Source of the DNA: Lysinibacillus sp. ZYM-1
GTDB lineage: Bacteria; Bacillota; Bacilli; Bacillales_A; Planococcaceae
Assembly: GCF_001308875.1 (NCBI RefSeq)
Contig: NZ_KQ465107.1
Location: forward strand, 1-64,000
Length of the DNA: 64,000 nucleotides
Reading direction: 5' to 3'
Shown here: positions 52,963 through 62,338 of the stretch, piece by piece
How positions within the stretch are numbered: position 1 is the first letter of the stretch
Layout: each line of letters starts with the position of its first letter
Notes under the pieces: generated by a model
Told to the model about the DNA's origin: nothing
Database searches by the model: none
The model's input: the letters and a program-made list of their open reading frames with translations, nothing else
Program-made: the position numbers and the translations under genes

Positions 52963-53766
52963 ATGACAAAGAAGATGGAAAAAAAGTACATTCCTTTAGC
53001 GAATTATTTTGAAGTAGCTTTACAACAAGAAATTACTTTATCCTTTAGTGAATTAGAAAACATTATGGGACAAGCGTTACCGAACGCCGCCTACTTAAAT
53101 AAGAGCTGGTGGAAAAAAACAAAGCCCCCTCTATCACACTATTTGTCATGGACAAATGCAGATTATTATGTCATTGATGTTAAACTAGGTACTAGTGTAA
53201 CGTTCTCACGCACGCAAACAAAGTCTATTGAAAACAGTCCTTCAAAAAATGAAGAGAACCCATCTGCATACATAATTCGGGGGATTGAAGCGTCTGATGC
53301 TAGATCATTCATTCTTTTACAGGAAGAAATTTTTCAACAAACAGACTTCATGTACAATGTTCAAAATGAATTAGATCTAACCGTCCAACAACTTCGTAAA
53401 AATTTAACCTATTGGAAACAGCTAAAAAACCGTACAGTATTACTTTGTGTATTAAATGGTATTTTCGCAGGTTATGCAGTTGTACATGGATATAAGCAAT
53501 TGAAAGCTAGACATGTTGCCTCTGTTCATTTAGCTGTGAAGGAAGAATACCAACAAAAAGGCATTGGCTCTGCACTGATGAAGGCTGTGGAAAGTTGGTC
53601 TAAACAACATGACATATCTCGTTTAGAATTATCTGTTATGGAGCATAACAATGTTGCTTTACATCTATTTTCGAAAATAGGCTTTAAACAAGAAGGCATT
53701 CGACAAAATGCTATTAAATTAAATGATACTTACGTTAATGAGTATAGCTTCAGTAAAATTCTATAA
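52963..53766 (+). CDS. DUF7662 domain fused to a GNAT N-acetyltransferase
   Basis: 267 residues in two parts. Residues 9-85 match the DUF7662 pattern (YIPLANYFEVALQQEITLSF, LPNAAYLNKSWW, ending VTFSR). Residues 105-267 form a GNAT domain with AVKEEYQQKGIGSALMKAVE for acetyl-CoA and SVMEHNNVALHLFSKIGFKQEG. DUF7662 usually stands alone or near other DNA-related domains, so the pairing suggests a dedicated substrate-recruiting role; function unknown. ATG 52963 has GAGGATTACG upstream. Confidence 0.82.
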   Translation: MTKKMEKKYIPLANYFEVALQQEITLSFSELENIMGQALPNAAYLNKSWWKKTKPPLSHYLSWTNADYYVIDVKLGTSVTFSRTQTKSIENSPSKNEENPSAYIIRGIEASDARSFILLQEEIFQQTDFMYNVQNELDLTVQQLRKNLTYWKQLKNRTVLLCVLNGIFAGYAVVHGYKQLKARHVASVHLAVKEEYQQKGIGSALMKAVESWSKQHDISRLELSVMEHNNVALHLFSKIGFKQEGIRQNAIKLNDTYVNEYSFSKIL

Positions 53767-53779
53767 TTCACTTTTCCTA

Positions 53780-53810
53780 GATGTCTAAATCGTATTTGGA
53801 CATCTTTTTA
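53780..53810 (+). terminator. Terminator after the DUF7662-GNAT gene
   Basis: AGATGTCTAAAT / ATTTGGACATCT stem followed by TTTTATAT. Confidence 0.85.
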
Positions 53811-53825
53811 TATACATTGACTACC

Positions 53826-53867
53826 AAAAAACGCATAGAAAAGTGTTGTTCCACTTCTCTATGCGTT
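53826..53867 (-). terminator. Terminator after the RpiR-family gene
   Basis: 16-base arms with one mismatch (53830-53845, 53852-53867), then T6 on the minus strand. Confidence 0.9.
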
Positions 53868-53871
53868 GACA

Positions 53872-54738
53872 CTAAAATACCTGTTTCATTCTAGCTGTAT
53901 CTAGGAATAATACATTACTATCTACTTGTTCATAAGATTGTTGATATTTTTCATATTGCTCCTTGTTTTGACTGATCATTTCCTCCAATAAAGCATGCAA
54001 GAAAGAAAACAAAACTGGCACAATATCTAGCGAAGACTGATTTTTTGTTCCAAGAACAAACAATGTACTAGCATATTCTCGAATTGGTGAAAATGCAGTT
54101 CCTGTGATAGCAATAATCTTTACCTTCTTCATCTTGGCAATTTCAACAATCGTTTGAATTTCCATCAACTGTTGATCAAAGGATAAAACAATTAAAGTCG
54201 TATGCTCACCCATGCTATTAATTTGATTCAGTACTTCATCTGAATCTAAACGAAGCTGCTTAATATTAGAACGTAGTGTCTTTAATGTGTTGGATAACCA
54301 ATTCGCTACAGATGCAGCCTGACGAGTACCTAGAATATAGATACTATCTGCCTCATGCATCCATGTTGAACTTTTTTGAATTTGTTGATCATTAATTAAT
54401 TGAATTGTTTCCTGGATATTTTGGCTATCTCGTTGCATAACCCTGCTAAAGCTGGAATTAGTCAGCTTTTTTACAGTATAGGTAGATTGTAGATTTGCTC
54501 CTGCATCTTGAGAGATTATATACCCTCTTATTTCTTCTTGCAGTTCAACATATCCCGATAAATCCATGGCATAACAAAAGCGAATAACTGTTGATTCGCT
54601 TACATTAGCCAGTCTGCCTACTTCTGCTGCTCCATTAGCAATTACCGTAGTAGGATTATCCATTACAAATTGTGCTACTTTCCGCTGCCCCTTCGACAGC
54701 CTTACAAACCTTTTCTTTATATCCTCATGAATGCTCAT
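53872..54738 (-). CDS. MurR/RpiR-family transcriptional regulator
   Basis: 288 residues. N-terminal HTH_6 (KGQRKVAQFVMDNPTTV, AAEVGRLANVSESTVIRFC) and a C-terminal SIS domain (ADSIYILGTRQAASVANWL, ITGTAFSPIREYAS), which normally binds a phosphosugar. No sugar gene is close; the upstream neighbour is the niacin permease behind a terminator. ATG 54738 is chosen by alignment to the family; ATG 54771 is possible. Confidence 0.88.
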   Translation of the reverse strand: MSIHEDIKKRFVRLSKGQRKVAQFVMDNPTTVIANGAAEVGRLANVSESTVIRFCYAMDLSGYVELQEEIRGYIISQDAGANLQSTYTVKKLTNSSFSRVMQRDSQNIQETIQLINDQQIQKSSTWMHEADSIYILGTRQAASVANWLSNTLKTLRSNIKQLRLDSDEVLNQINSMGEHTTLIVLSFDQQLMEIQTIVEIAKMKKVKIIAITGTAFSPIREYASTLFVLGTKNQSSLDIVPVLFSFLHALLEEMISQNKEQYEKYQQSYEQVDSNVLFLDTARMKQVF

Positions 54739-55006
54739 TCCTAACAACCTTTCTTTCAATGACCTTATCACGAATGGGAGATTGTTTCCTACTTACTCAA
54801 AATTCGATTAAAAATACATTATCATGATTGCAATTTGAATACAATGACTTTTCTGAAAAATCTTCAGCGCATTAACCTGCTAATATATCAATTTGATTGA
54901 CCTTTTACTTTTTTTATGTTGAATTGTCATTTTACCAAATCCACCAGTCTAATTGAATAAAAATACATAAATACTAATTTTTATGTATTTTACTAGCTAC
55001 TAAAGA
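54739..55006. other. Intergenic region upstream of the RpiR gene
   Basis: AT-rich. Contains an inverted repeat AAATACATAAA / TTTATGTATTT around 54960-54991 that ends in a T run on the minus strand. It could be a second terminator or an operator. No gene seen. Confidence 0.45.
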
Positions 55007-55052
55007 CAAAAAATGTCCCGGATCGATGACGCTTATCCAGGACATTTTTTTA
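55007..55052 (-). terminator. Terminator after niaP
   Basis: AAAAATGTCCTGGAT pairs with ATCCGGGACATTTTT and continues into T residues on the minus strand. Confidence 0.9.
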
Positions 55053-55055
55053 TTT

Positions 55056-56285
55056 TTATTCTAATTCTAGCTGCTTCGTTTCCTTCCCAAGGAAGATGAC
55101 GCCCACAACACCAATAATAATGGCTCCACAGAAAATGGAAAAGATAAAGCCTATATCATAACCAGCTGTTAATAAAAAGCCAACTAGCAGCGGTCCGAAA
55201 ATGCCACCGATTCGTCCAGCAGCTGCTGCCATCCCTGCACCAGTACCACGAATAATGGAAGGATATTGCTCAGGTGTATAAGCATATAATGCTCCCCATG
55301 CACCTAAGTTAAAGAAAGATAAAAACATGCCTGACAACAATAGAATTACAAGTGTTTCAGCATTCCCGAAAATGAAAGCACTCACTGCTGTACCAATTAG
55401 ATAGGAAACTAGCACAAATTTCCGTCCAAATCTTTCAATAAACCATGCAGCAGTAAAATAGCCTGGCAATTGTGCTAATGTCATGATCAGAACATATTTA
55501 AAGCTGGTAATCATATCAAAACCCTTACCTACCATGACACTCGGAAGCCACAAAAACATACCGTAATACGAAAATACAACTGTAAACCACAACACCCAAA
55601 GCATAAATGTGGAACGAGCATATTTTTTTGACCAAACTTCTTTCATATTTTGAATGATACTACGTGTTTTAGCTTCTTCCTTCACCGAAAACTGTGGTGA
55701 ATCTGGCAGATGCCAGCGAAGATAAATCGCATAAAATGCTGGTAGTGCTGTTAAAATTAACGCTACTCGCCAACCCCACGTTGGAATAACAAAATAGGAA
55801 ATCAATGCAGCAATTAACCATCCAGCTGCCCAAAAGCTTTCCAATAAAACAACGACACGTCCTCTTTCCTTTGCTGCCACACTTTCAGACACTAGCGTTG
55901 ATGCAACAGGTAATTCACCACCCAGACCCATTCCTACTAAAAAACGTAGCATTAAAAATGCTGTTAATGTAGTCGTAAAAGCGGATAAACCACTAGCAAT
56001 GGAAAACAGGACAAGTGTCCACATAAAAATTTGCTTTCGCCCCACTTTATCGGCAAAAACACCGAATACAAGCGCTCCTACAGCCATTCCGATTGAGTTA
56101 ATACTACCAATCCAGCCTGATTGACCTGGTGTTAGTCCCCAATCTGCTGCCAATGCTGCAATGACAAACGATAATATACCAACATCCATTGCATCGAAGA
56201 GCCACCCAACCCCTGCTACACCCAATAGTCTATTTCTAGAAATGGTTTGCTGAGATTTATTTGTTCCTACAGTATTTGTCGTCAT
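55056..56285 (-). CDS. niaP: Niacin permease NiaP (MFS, metabolite:H+ symporter)
   Basis: 409 residues, 12 spans. It matches B. subtilis NiaP closely: LLGVAGVGWLFDAMDVGILS, GWIGSINSIGMAVGA, the motif A FADKVGRKQIF, GMGLGGELPVASTLVSE, and ending GKETKQLELE. Imports nicotinate/nicotinamide for NAD synthesis. ATG 56285 has AGGTGG upstream. Divergent from thrC, with its own promoter; a niacin repressor would be the expected regulator but is not in the window. Confidence 0.88.
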   Translation of the reverse strand: MTTNTVGTNKSQQTISRNRLLGVAGVGWLFDAMDVGILSFVIAALAADWGLTPGQSGWIGSINSIGMAVGALVFGVFADKVGRKQIFMWTLVLFSIASGLSAFTTTLTAFLMLRFLVGMGLGGELPVASTLVSESVAAKERGRVVVLLESFWAAGWLIAALISYFVIPTWGWRVALILTALPAFYAIYLRWHLPDSPQFSVKEEAKTRSIIQNMKEVWSKKYARSTFMLWVLWFTVVFSYYGMFLWLPSVMVGKGFDMITSFKYVLIMTLAQLPGYFTAAWFIERFGRKFVLVSYLIGTAVSAFIFGNAETLVILLLSGMFLSFFNLGAWGALYAYTPEQYPSIIRGTGAGMAAAAGRIGGIFGPLLVGFLLTAGYDIGFIFSIFCGAIIIGVVGVIFLGKETKQLELE

Positions 56286-56327
56286 TTCAACCACCTGTCT
56301 TTACACTTGACTTTACATTACAAGATT

Positions 56328-56356
56328 ACTATACAGTTGTTTCAAGAAAGTGACAA
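56328..56356 (-). promoter_or_regulatory. Promoter of niaP (sigma-A)
   Basis: TTGTCA (56351-56356), 17-bp spacer, TATAGT (56328-56333), minus strand. The sequence TTTACA repeats 12 bases apart between this promoter and the start codon. Confidence 0.72.
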
Positions 56357-56402
56357 GTAAAAATCAAATTACCGAATTGTTTCGACAATTTATGAAATGC
56401 TA

Positions 56403-56432
56403 TTGAAATAATAGTGTGATTTGCGTTAAAAT
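56403..56432 (+). promoter_or_regulatory. Promoter of thrC-thrB (sigma-A)
   Basis: TTGAAA (56403-56408), 18-bp spacer, TAAAAT (56427-56432). An inverted repeat AATTGT-N4-ACAATT (56375-56390) lies just upstream, between this and the niaP promoter. Confidence 0.65.
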
Positions 56433-56489
56433 GTCTTTTATACAAAAACAAATGTTCTTTCTATGAGAACAAAAGGAGATCGTAACGTT

Positions 56490-57542
56490 ATGTGGAAAGG
56501 CCTTATTGAAGAATATAAACAATTTTTACCTGTAACAGAAAATACACCCGCATTAACTTTAAACGAAGGCAATACGCCTCTTATACATTTAGTGAATTTA
56601 TCTAAAAAACTAGGAATTGAGCTTTACGGTAAAATCGAGGGTGCAAACCCAACTGGCTCCTTTAAAGACCGAGGTATGGTGTTCGCTGTTGCTAAAGCTA
56701 TTGAAGATGGTAGTAAGTGCGTAATTTGCGCCTCAACAGGAAATACTTCTGCTGCTGCAGCCGCTTATGCTACACGAGCTGGTATTCAATCAATCGTTGT
56801 TATCCCTAAAGGAAAAGTTGCTCTTGGTAAGCTTGCACAAGCAACTATGTATGGTGCAAAAATCATTGAAATTGACGGTAACTTTGATGATGCTTTAAGT
56901 ATTGTTCGCCAAGTAAGCGAAACAACGCCTGTCGCACTTGTAAACTCAGTAAACCCATACCGCATTGAGGGTCAAAAAACTGCATCATTTGAAATTGTAG
57001 ATGCCCTTGGTTCAGCTCCTGATTATCTATGCATCCCAGTTGGTAATGCAGGGAATATTACTGCTTACTGGAAGGGCTTTAAGGAGTACCACGCAGCCAA
57101 AGATTCTGGTCTACCAAAGATGTATGGCTTTGAAGCAGAAGGAGCAGCAGCGATTGTCAAGGGTGAGCCTATTGCAAATCCAGAGACGGTTGCCACTGCT
57201 ATTAGAATAGGTAATCCAGCTAGTTGGAAGTTGGCAGAAGCAGCTCGAGATGAATCTGGGGGCATTATCGACTCCGTGACAGATGATGAAATCATAGCTG
57301 CCTATAAATTAATTGCAAATACAGAAGGTATTTTCGTAGAACCAGGGTCTGCTGCTTCATTAGCAGGTGTTATTAAATCTGTGGCAAACGGAAAAATTCA
57401 CAAGGGTTCAAAAGTAGTTACCATCTTTACAGGTAATGGACTAAAAGATCCTGATACAGCCATGGATGTATCCACAGTAGAAGTAGTTTCTCTTAAAAAT
57501 GACGAAAATGAAATTCGTGAATATATCGAGGGCGTACTATGA
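56490..57542 (+). CDS. thrC: Threonine synthase
   Basis: 350 residues of fold type II PLP enzyme: the PLP lysine in [11 protein letters not shown] (near residue 60), [25 protein letters not shown] and [10 protein letters not shown]. Converts phosphohomoserine to threonine. ATG 56490 with AAAGGAGAT upstream. Overlaps thrB by 4 bases (ATGA), so coupled. hom, often first in this operon, is not here. Confidence 0.96.
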   Translation: MWKGLIEEYKQFLPVTENTPALTLNEGNTPLIHLVNLSKKLGIELYGKIEGANPTGSFKDRGMVFAVAKAIEDGSKCVICASTGNTSAAAAAYATRAGIQSIVVIPKGKVALGKLAQATMYGAKIIEIDGNFDDALSIVRQVSETTPVALVNSVNPYRIEGQKTASFEIVDALGSAPDYLCIPVGNAGNITAYWKGFKEYHAAKDSGLPKMYGFEAEGAAAIVKGEPIANPETVATAIRIGNPASWKLAEAARDESGGIIDSVTDDEIIAAYKLIANTEGIFVEPGSAASLAGVIKSVANGKIHKGSKVVTIFTGNGLKDPDTAMDVSTVEVVSLKNDENEIREYIEGVL

Positions 57543-58453
57543 GTAAAATGTGGCAAATCTCAGTTCCTGGAAGCACAGCCAATCTAGGACCCGGCTTTGA
57601 TTCCATAGGACTCGGCTTGTCTCTATACTTAAAGTTAACAGTTACTTTACAAGATACATGGGATATTATCCATCTCGATGATAACGGTCCTAAAGAGTTT
57701 GAGCTTGAAGATCATTTACTATACGTAATTGCGAAAAAAATTGCTGATCAATATGGCCAACAATTGCCCGCTTGTCGTGTGGAGATGGCTAGTGAATTAC
57801 CATTAGCAAGGGGTCTCGGAAGCAGTGCTGCTGTGATAGTTGCTGGTATTGAACTTGCCAATCAAGTATGCGAGCTTGGCTTAACGGTCCAAGACAAACT
57901 CAATTTATCTTCGCAAATTGAAGGACACCCAGATAACGCAACCGCTTCTGTCTTAGGGGGCTTAACCATTTCATCGATGGATGATAATGGTATAGTTGAT
58001 ACTTTTCATATTAATGAAATTGATGCATCCTTTGTTGTGTATGTACCAGACGTCGAATTAAAAACGAGTGAATCCCGTTCTGTATTACCAGAGCAATTTA
58101 ACCGAGCCTATGCTGTTCATGCTTCTGCAAATGCTAATATGTTAGCTGCTTCATTAATGGCACGTGATTTTCAGCGTGCTGGTCGTTATATGGAGGTAGA
58201 TTTATTCCATGAACCGTTTCGTGCAAAGCTAATTCCCAAGTATACCGAAATTCGTACAGTTGCAAAGGCGAATGGAGCATATGGTACGGCTTTAAGTGGA
58301 GCTGGCCCTACATTGATTTCTATCATCCCTTCTGCTATTGCTGCTGATTTCGTTAAGTCCATGAAAAATCAGTTCCCTAAGCATCAAGTGATTTTAACAA
58401 AAGCCGATGAACACGGTGTACAAGTGCATGACTATATGAAACGTCTACTATAA
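57539..58453 (+). CDS. thrB: Homoserine kinase
   Basis: 304 residues of GHMP type: [19 protein letters not shown] at the N terminus, ATP motif [13 protein letters not shown], and the C-terminal [15 protein letters not shown]. Phosphorylates homoserine for ThrC. Stop lies inside the terminator hairpin. Confidence 0.96.
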   Translation: MSKMWQISVPGSTANLGPGFDSIGLGLSLYLKLTVTLQDTWDIIHLDDNGPKEFELEDHLLYVIAKKIADQYGQQLPACRVEMASELPLARGLGSSAAVIVAGIELANQVCELGLTVQDKLNLSSQIEGHPDNATASVLGGLTISSMDDNGIVDTFHINEIDASFVVYVPDVELKTSESRSVLPEQFNRAYAVHASANANMLAASLMARDFQRAGRYMEVDLFHEPFRAKLIPKYTEIRTVAKANGAYGTALSGAGPTLISIIPSAIAADFVKSMKNQFPKHQVILTKADEHGVQVHDYMKRLL

Positions 58454-58470
58454 TAGTAGGCGTTTTTTCT
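58439..58470 (+). terminator. Terminator over the thrB stop codon
   Basis: AACGTCTACTAT pairs with ATAGTAGGCGTT, then TTTTTC. Confidence 0.88.
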
Positions 58471-58576
58471 TGAAAGCAAGTAAGGATAAAACTAATATTA
58501 TAGAAGTATAGGATTTAACATTTAAAACACCTAGCATAGACAACTAGAATACGCGCTTTTCTAAGGAGGAACTATC

Positions 58577-59263
58577 TTGAAACCAATTATATTCTGTGAT
58601 TTCGATGGCACGATAACAGAAACTGATAATATCTTTTCACTGATGACGGAATTTGTACCTGAAGAATCTGAGAAAATTGCCCAAGCCATGATGGAGCAAA
58701 CAATTTCATTTAAAGATGGGCTCTCTGCTATGTTCCATCTACTTTCTACTCAACAAAAAGATGAAGTCATTCAATATCTTATGGATACAGCTGTAATCCG
58801 TGAAGGATTTGGAGATTTTGTTCGATATGCTCAAGATAACGACATTCCATTTTATATTGTAAGTGGAGGGGTCGATTTTTTTATTGAGCCTTTAGTAGAA
58901 AAATACGGTCCATTATCAGGTATTTACTGTAATAAAGCTGATTTTTCCGGCGAACAAATTAAACTAATCTATCCAAATAGCTGTGATGAGGAATGCACAA
59001 AATATAGCACTCAAGGCTGTGGCTGCTGCAAGCCTAGCGTGATGCGAAAAGTGGCAAAAGAAGATCATTTTAAAATTGTTATCGGTGATTCTCTTTCAGA
59101 TTTTGAAGCTGCTAAACAAGCTGATATTGTTCTTGCTAGAGATCACCTTATTCAGCGCTGTGAAGAACTTCAAGTTTCATATAAACCATTTGCCACATTC
59201 CATGACTGCCTAAAGATTGTGCAAGAACTGATGAAATCTAAAAGTGCAGTACCTACAATTTAA
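58577..59263 (+). CDS. mtnX: 2-hydroxy-3-keto-5-methylthiopentenyl-1-phosphate phosphatase (MtnX)
   Basis: 228 residues. HAD motif I IIFCDFDGTITETDNIF, motif II YIVSGGVDFF, the Cys-rich QGCGCCKPSVMRKV seen in MtnX, and motif III IGDSLSDFEAAK. In methionine salvage it dephosphorylates the enol intermediate. The rest of that pathway is not in the window, so it is an orphan here, and another HAD activity is possible. Start TTG 58577 with AAGGAGGA upstream. Confidence 0.85.
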   Translation: MKPIIFCDFDGTITETDNIFSLMTEFVPEESEKIAQAMMEQTISFKDGLSAMFHLLSTQQKDEVIQYLMDTAVIREGFGDFVRYAQDNDIPFYIVSGGVDFFIEPLVEKYGPLSGIYCNKADFSGEQIKLIYPNSCDEECTKYSTQGCGCCKPSVMRKVAKEDHFKIVIGDSLSDFEAAKQADIVLARDHLIQRCEELQVSYKPFATFHDCLKIVQELMKSKSAVPTI

Positions 59264-59275
59264 TGTAGAGCACAA

Positions 59276-59312
59276 AAAAGGGAACCACTTTTCGAAATGG
59301 CTCCCTTTCTTA
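59276..59312 (+). terminator. Bidirectional terminator between mtnX and zupT
   Basis: AAAGGGA-CCA-TTT stem pairing AAA-GG-CCCTTT, with T-rich tails on both strands. Confidence 0.85.
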
Positions 59313-59318
59313 TATTAC

Positions 59319-60128
59319 TTACATTAATAATACTAGGCTGATGGCCATGACAGCCATTCCCCCTACCAAACCATACATCGATAAATGGGTTTCATCATAC
59401 CTCTGTGCCGCTGGTAATAATTCGTCCAATGAAATAAAGACCATTATTCCTGCTACTCCGGCAAAAATAATTCCAAACATAACATCAGTTAAAAATGGCA
59501 TAAGGAGTAAATATGCTACTAATGCTCCGACGGGCTCTGCTAACCCCGATAAAAATGATAGTTTAAAAGCCTTTTTACGATTGCCCGTTGCAAAGAAAAT
59601 TGGGACAGACACTGCTATCCCCTCTGGAATATTATGAATTGCTACTGCTATGGCAATGGCAATACCTACATTTGGGTCATTAATAGCTGACATAAACGTA
59701 GCAATACCCTCAGGGAAATTGTGGATTCCAATAGCGAGAGCCGTAAAAACACCCATCTTCATCAAATGTTCTTCATTAACCTGGGGCTTTACAGCATTCA
59801 CATCTTCCACTAGCTTTACTTCATGTGGATTTGTTGATTTTGGGATGAATTTATCGATTAAAGCAATAAATAGCATACCCCCAAAGAATCCGACAATTGT
59901 CATCCAATAACCATTCGTAGTGCCTAGTGCATTGGTTAAAGCATCTTTAGCCTTAACGAAAATTTCAACAAGAGAGACATAAATCATAACGCCTGCCGAA
60001 AAACCCAATGCAATCGATAAAAATTTTGTATTTGTTCGTGAAGTAAAAAATGCTATTAAACTACCTACTCCCGTTGCAAGCCCTGCAAAAAGAGTCAACC
60101 CAAATGCCAGTAAAACGTTTCCGTCCAT
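59319..60128 (-). CDS. zupT: Zinc transporter ZupT (ZIP family)
   Basis: 269 residues, eight spans. The two ZIP metal motifs are GIHNFPEG and AIHNIPEG, with ETHL loop His residues between TM3 and TM4 region (NEEHLMKMG). Imports Zn2+ and other divalent metals. Start ATG 60128. Its presence with CadA/CadC and MntR gives the window uptake, efflux and sensing of transition metals. Confidence 0.92.
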   Translation of the reverse strand: MDGNVLLAFGLTLFAGLATGVGSLIAFFTSRTNTKFLSIALGFSAGVMIYVSLVEIFVKAKDALTNALGTTNGYWMTIVGFFGGMLFIALIDKFIPKSTNPHEVKLVEDVNAVKPQVNEEHLMKMGVFTALAIGIHNFPEGIATFMSAINDPNVGIAIAIAVAIHNIPEGIAVSVPIFFATGNRKKAFKLSFLSGLAEPVGALVAYLLLMPFLTDVMFGIIFAGVAGIMVFISLDELLPAAQRYDETHLSMYGLVGGMAVMAISLVLLM

Positions 60129-60243
60129 ACCCTTCTTCCTTTTCCCTTTTTTTTATTGTACTCATCTTAACGTAGAAGTTTCCTAAGAGCAATTCTTTTT
60201 TACAAGGTAAATATCACACTTTATTTACTTAATCAATGGCACA

Positions 60244-60282
60244 CAAAAAAGCAGTATCAATTCACATGATTTTTGATACTGC
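60244..60282 (-). terminator. Terminator after the PAP2 gene
   Basis: GCAGTATCAA / TTGATACTGC stem (60251-60260, 60273-60282), then six T residues on the minus strand. Confidence 0.9.
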
Positions 60283-60291
60283 TCCCATTAA

Positions 60292-60900
60292 CTATTTATA
60301 ATTCGAGTGGAATGATTTTTTGCGTCGTTCATACCAGATGGCACAAATGATGAACCAGGTATATCCCATGCTCCAACCTGCGAGTACATCCGTAGCAAAG
60401 TGTCTAGCGCCAGCAATACGTGATAACCCTATAAGCACCATTAGTATCGTTGCACCAAGCCACAATAGGATTTTACGGCCTTTACTATTATTTTCAGCTA
60501 ATATATACGCAGTTGCGAACAAGTACAAAATACCAGTCATAGCATGTCCAGATGGAAAGCTATAAGATGTTAATTGATCCTCGATTTCGGGTCGTGCTCG
60601 TTGAACCCATTTCTTTAGTACTTGATTTAACACATTCCCTGCTGCAAAAGTTAAAACAATAAATAACATACCTCGATAGTTTTTTATCTTCCACGCTAAA
60701 TACACGATTAAAATTACCGCTACAATAACAACAAATATAGGTTCACCTATATAATGAAAGATTTCAATAAATTGATTCCCCAAAAAGGCTTCTGCCATTT
60801 TTGCATCAAACTTATTCATCCAATCACTTTGATAAGTAAACCTTAAAACAATAAATATAATTAGTGTAATGATTGCCAATGGATATGCCCATTTTTTCAT
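60292..60900 (-). CDS. PAP2-family membrane phosphatase
   Basis: 202 residues, six spans. Catalytic motifs KKWVQRARP, SFPSGHAM and SRIAGARHFATD. Members dephosphorylate undecaprenyl pyrophosphate or lipid phosphates on the outer face of the membrane. Could be a BcrC/YodM-type recycling enzyme. ATG 60900. Monocistronic. Confidence 0.9.
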   Translation of the reverse strand: MKKWAYPLAIITLIIFIVLRFTYQSDWMNKFDAKMAEAFLGNQFIEIFHYIGEPIFVVIVAVILIVYLAWKIKNYRGMLFIVLTFAAGNVLNQVLKKWVQRARPEIEDQLTSYSFPSGHAMTGILYLFATAYILAENNSKGRKILLWLGATILMVLIGLSRIAGARHFATDVLAGWSMGYTWFIICAIWYERRKKSFHSNYK

Positions 60901-61030
60901 TCTTTCACCTCAAAAACATACTGCCATGATCTTCACATCATAACATAATTATGTCCGAACTAGAGGAAGAGAAGCTTTAATTTTCATAAATACATCCTTA
61001 CATTCTCGAATGGCAATCACGGATTCTTCA

Positions 61031-61114
61031 TTAGGCTTGTAATAATAAATTAGAGACAACTAATGCAACGCTGAATAAAATGGCCACTATAGGTAGTATT
61101 TTTCTAAATATCAT
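61031..61114 (-). CDS. 27-residue hydrophobic micropeptide
   Basis: ATG 61114 follows AAGGGAGTG at good spacing. The product begins MIFRK and is then almost wholly hydrophobic (PIVAILFSVALVVSNLLLQA), like a short membrane peptide or a bare signal sequence. It lies 41 bases below the cysteine-motif gene on the same strand, so the two could be one transcript. Length limits certainty. Confidence 0.5.
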   Translation of the reverse strand: MIFRKILPIVAILFSVALVVSNLLLQA

Positions 61115-61155
61115 AAACACTCCCTTATCCTTTTAATATCAATGCCCCACATTTA

Positions 61156-62055
61156 TTATTTAATGAGCACCGGATCAAATAACCAATCCTTCGGACCAAA
61201 GTTTTGGTCCTTTTCTCCCCTTACTTCACGGGAGATACCATGTTTTATGATGACCTCTCTAAATCTTTTACTAAACAAAGTTTTTCTATAAAGATATCTT
61301 CCATCATGACTATATTCTGCGGAGTAAAAGACATCCCCTTTTAACCTTGCTAAATCTCCTTGGTGATAAATATCTGGCCCCTTGATAACTCCATTTAAAC
61401 CACAGCTGCATGGAGGTTGTTCAGTTGCAAAGTATAATTTCACTCTATCCTGACTACATGTAGGTAGGACTTGTGTAGGGATAATTTGATAAGCTGGTTG
61501 TTTACCTTGTTCAGGTCCATGGTGAATCACCTCTAGAAATTCAAAACCTTCTAGGTTCTCATTTTTCATTAATGCAACCAGTTCCTCAGAGGCTACCCAA
61601 TACCCACTTACATGAACTAAATGACGTCCATTCATTTCAGAAGTATCTATAACTATAGGGGATAATTGCTCTTTATCCATAAGCCCACAATTCTTACAAT
61701 GCGTACTTAATGTAAATAATGTACCTTTATCCTCTAAAAACATTTCTGGTGAATTTCCTGTTGAATTTAAAGTAAATAATGGTGCCCGTTCATATTCTAA
61801 ATCAGAAAATTCAAAATAGAAACGTTCTCCTATTGAAACAATGCCAAATTCACGTTCTAATGATTCATACAAGGCCGTTACTTGCTCATATGTTACATCT
61901 TCATTTAATGTAAAAATAGGATTAAATTTTGTTTTTAAATTTCTCTTTCTAATTTCAGGCGCACCAATAGCAATACCATGACGATTATACATGTTAATCA
62001 CTTGATCTTGACTAGATTCATCTATAGAAAACAAATTTTCAAGTTCTACTTTCAC
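61156..62055 (-). CDS. Uncharacterised protein with paired Cys motifs (possibly double-CXXCG/SitI6-like)
   Basis: 299 residues. Not firmly recognised. Motifs CKNCG near residue 120 and PPCSCG near residue 215, and a C-terminal stretch with regular aromatic spacing (DVFYSAEYSHDGRYLYRKTLFSKRF). This recalls the double-CXXCG (SitI6-type immunity) family, in which two Cys motifs flank a beta domain, but the N-terminal 110 residues are different. No signal peptide. No polymorphic toxin gene is next to it. ATG 62055. Confidence 0.6.
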   Translation of the reverse strand: MKVELENLFSIDESSQDQVINMYNRHGIAIGAPEIRKRNLKTKFNPIFTLNEDVTYEQVTALYESLEREFGIVSIGERFYFEFSDLEYERAPLFTLNSTGNSPEMFLEDKGTLFTLSTHCKNCGLMDKEQLSPIVIDTSEMNGRHLVHVSGYWVASEELVALMKNENLEGFEFLEVIHHGPEQGKQPAYQIIPTQVLPTCSQDRVKLYFATEQPPCSCGLNGVIKGPDIYHQGDLARLKGDVFYSAEYSHDGRYLYRKTLFSKRFREVIIKHGISREVRGEKDQNFGPKDWLFDPVLIK

Positions 62056-62255
62056 AATACACGCCTACCTTTATAAAGTTTTATGGTGAAGTATATTGAC
62101 TGCTAGTAACCATTCTAAAATCTACTTTATTTTTAGATAGTCAGGCCACTTATTTTGATGAAATCTTTTGTATTATTACACACTATAGCAAATCTACTTA
62201 ACCACGATTAATTTAAGCGTACCAGTACTTATACCGATATTTCAACTTCGGGTTT

Positions 62256-62299
62256 ACGCCAATTTTTTGGCGTGATTCACGCGAAATTATGGCGTGATT
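62256..62299. repeat. Hairpin and 22-bp-spaced direct repeats
   Basis: ACGCCAA-TTTT-TTGGCGT (62256-62273) overlaps the first of two GGCGTGATT copies (62269-62277 and 62291-62299), spaced 22 bp, two helical turns. A related GGCGGT follows. This GC-richer patch stands out in AT-rich DNA between the ComA-like gene and the Cys-motif gene. Confidence 0.6.
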
Positions 62300-62307
62300 T
62301 GGCGGTC

Positions 62308-62338
62308 ACAAAAAAACACCGCCATTTTTTTGGCGGTG
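62308..62338 (-). terminator. Terminator after the ComA-like gene
   Basis: CACCGCCA / TGGCGGTG stem (62317-62324, 62331-62338), then seven T residues on the minus strand. It sits about 130 bases below the gene. Confidence 0.85.
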
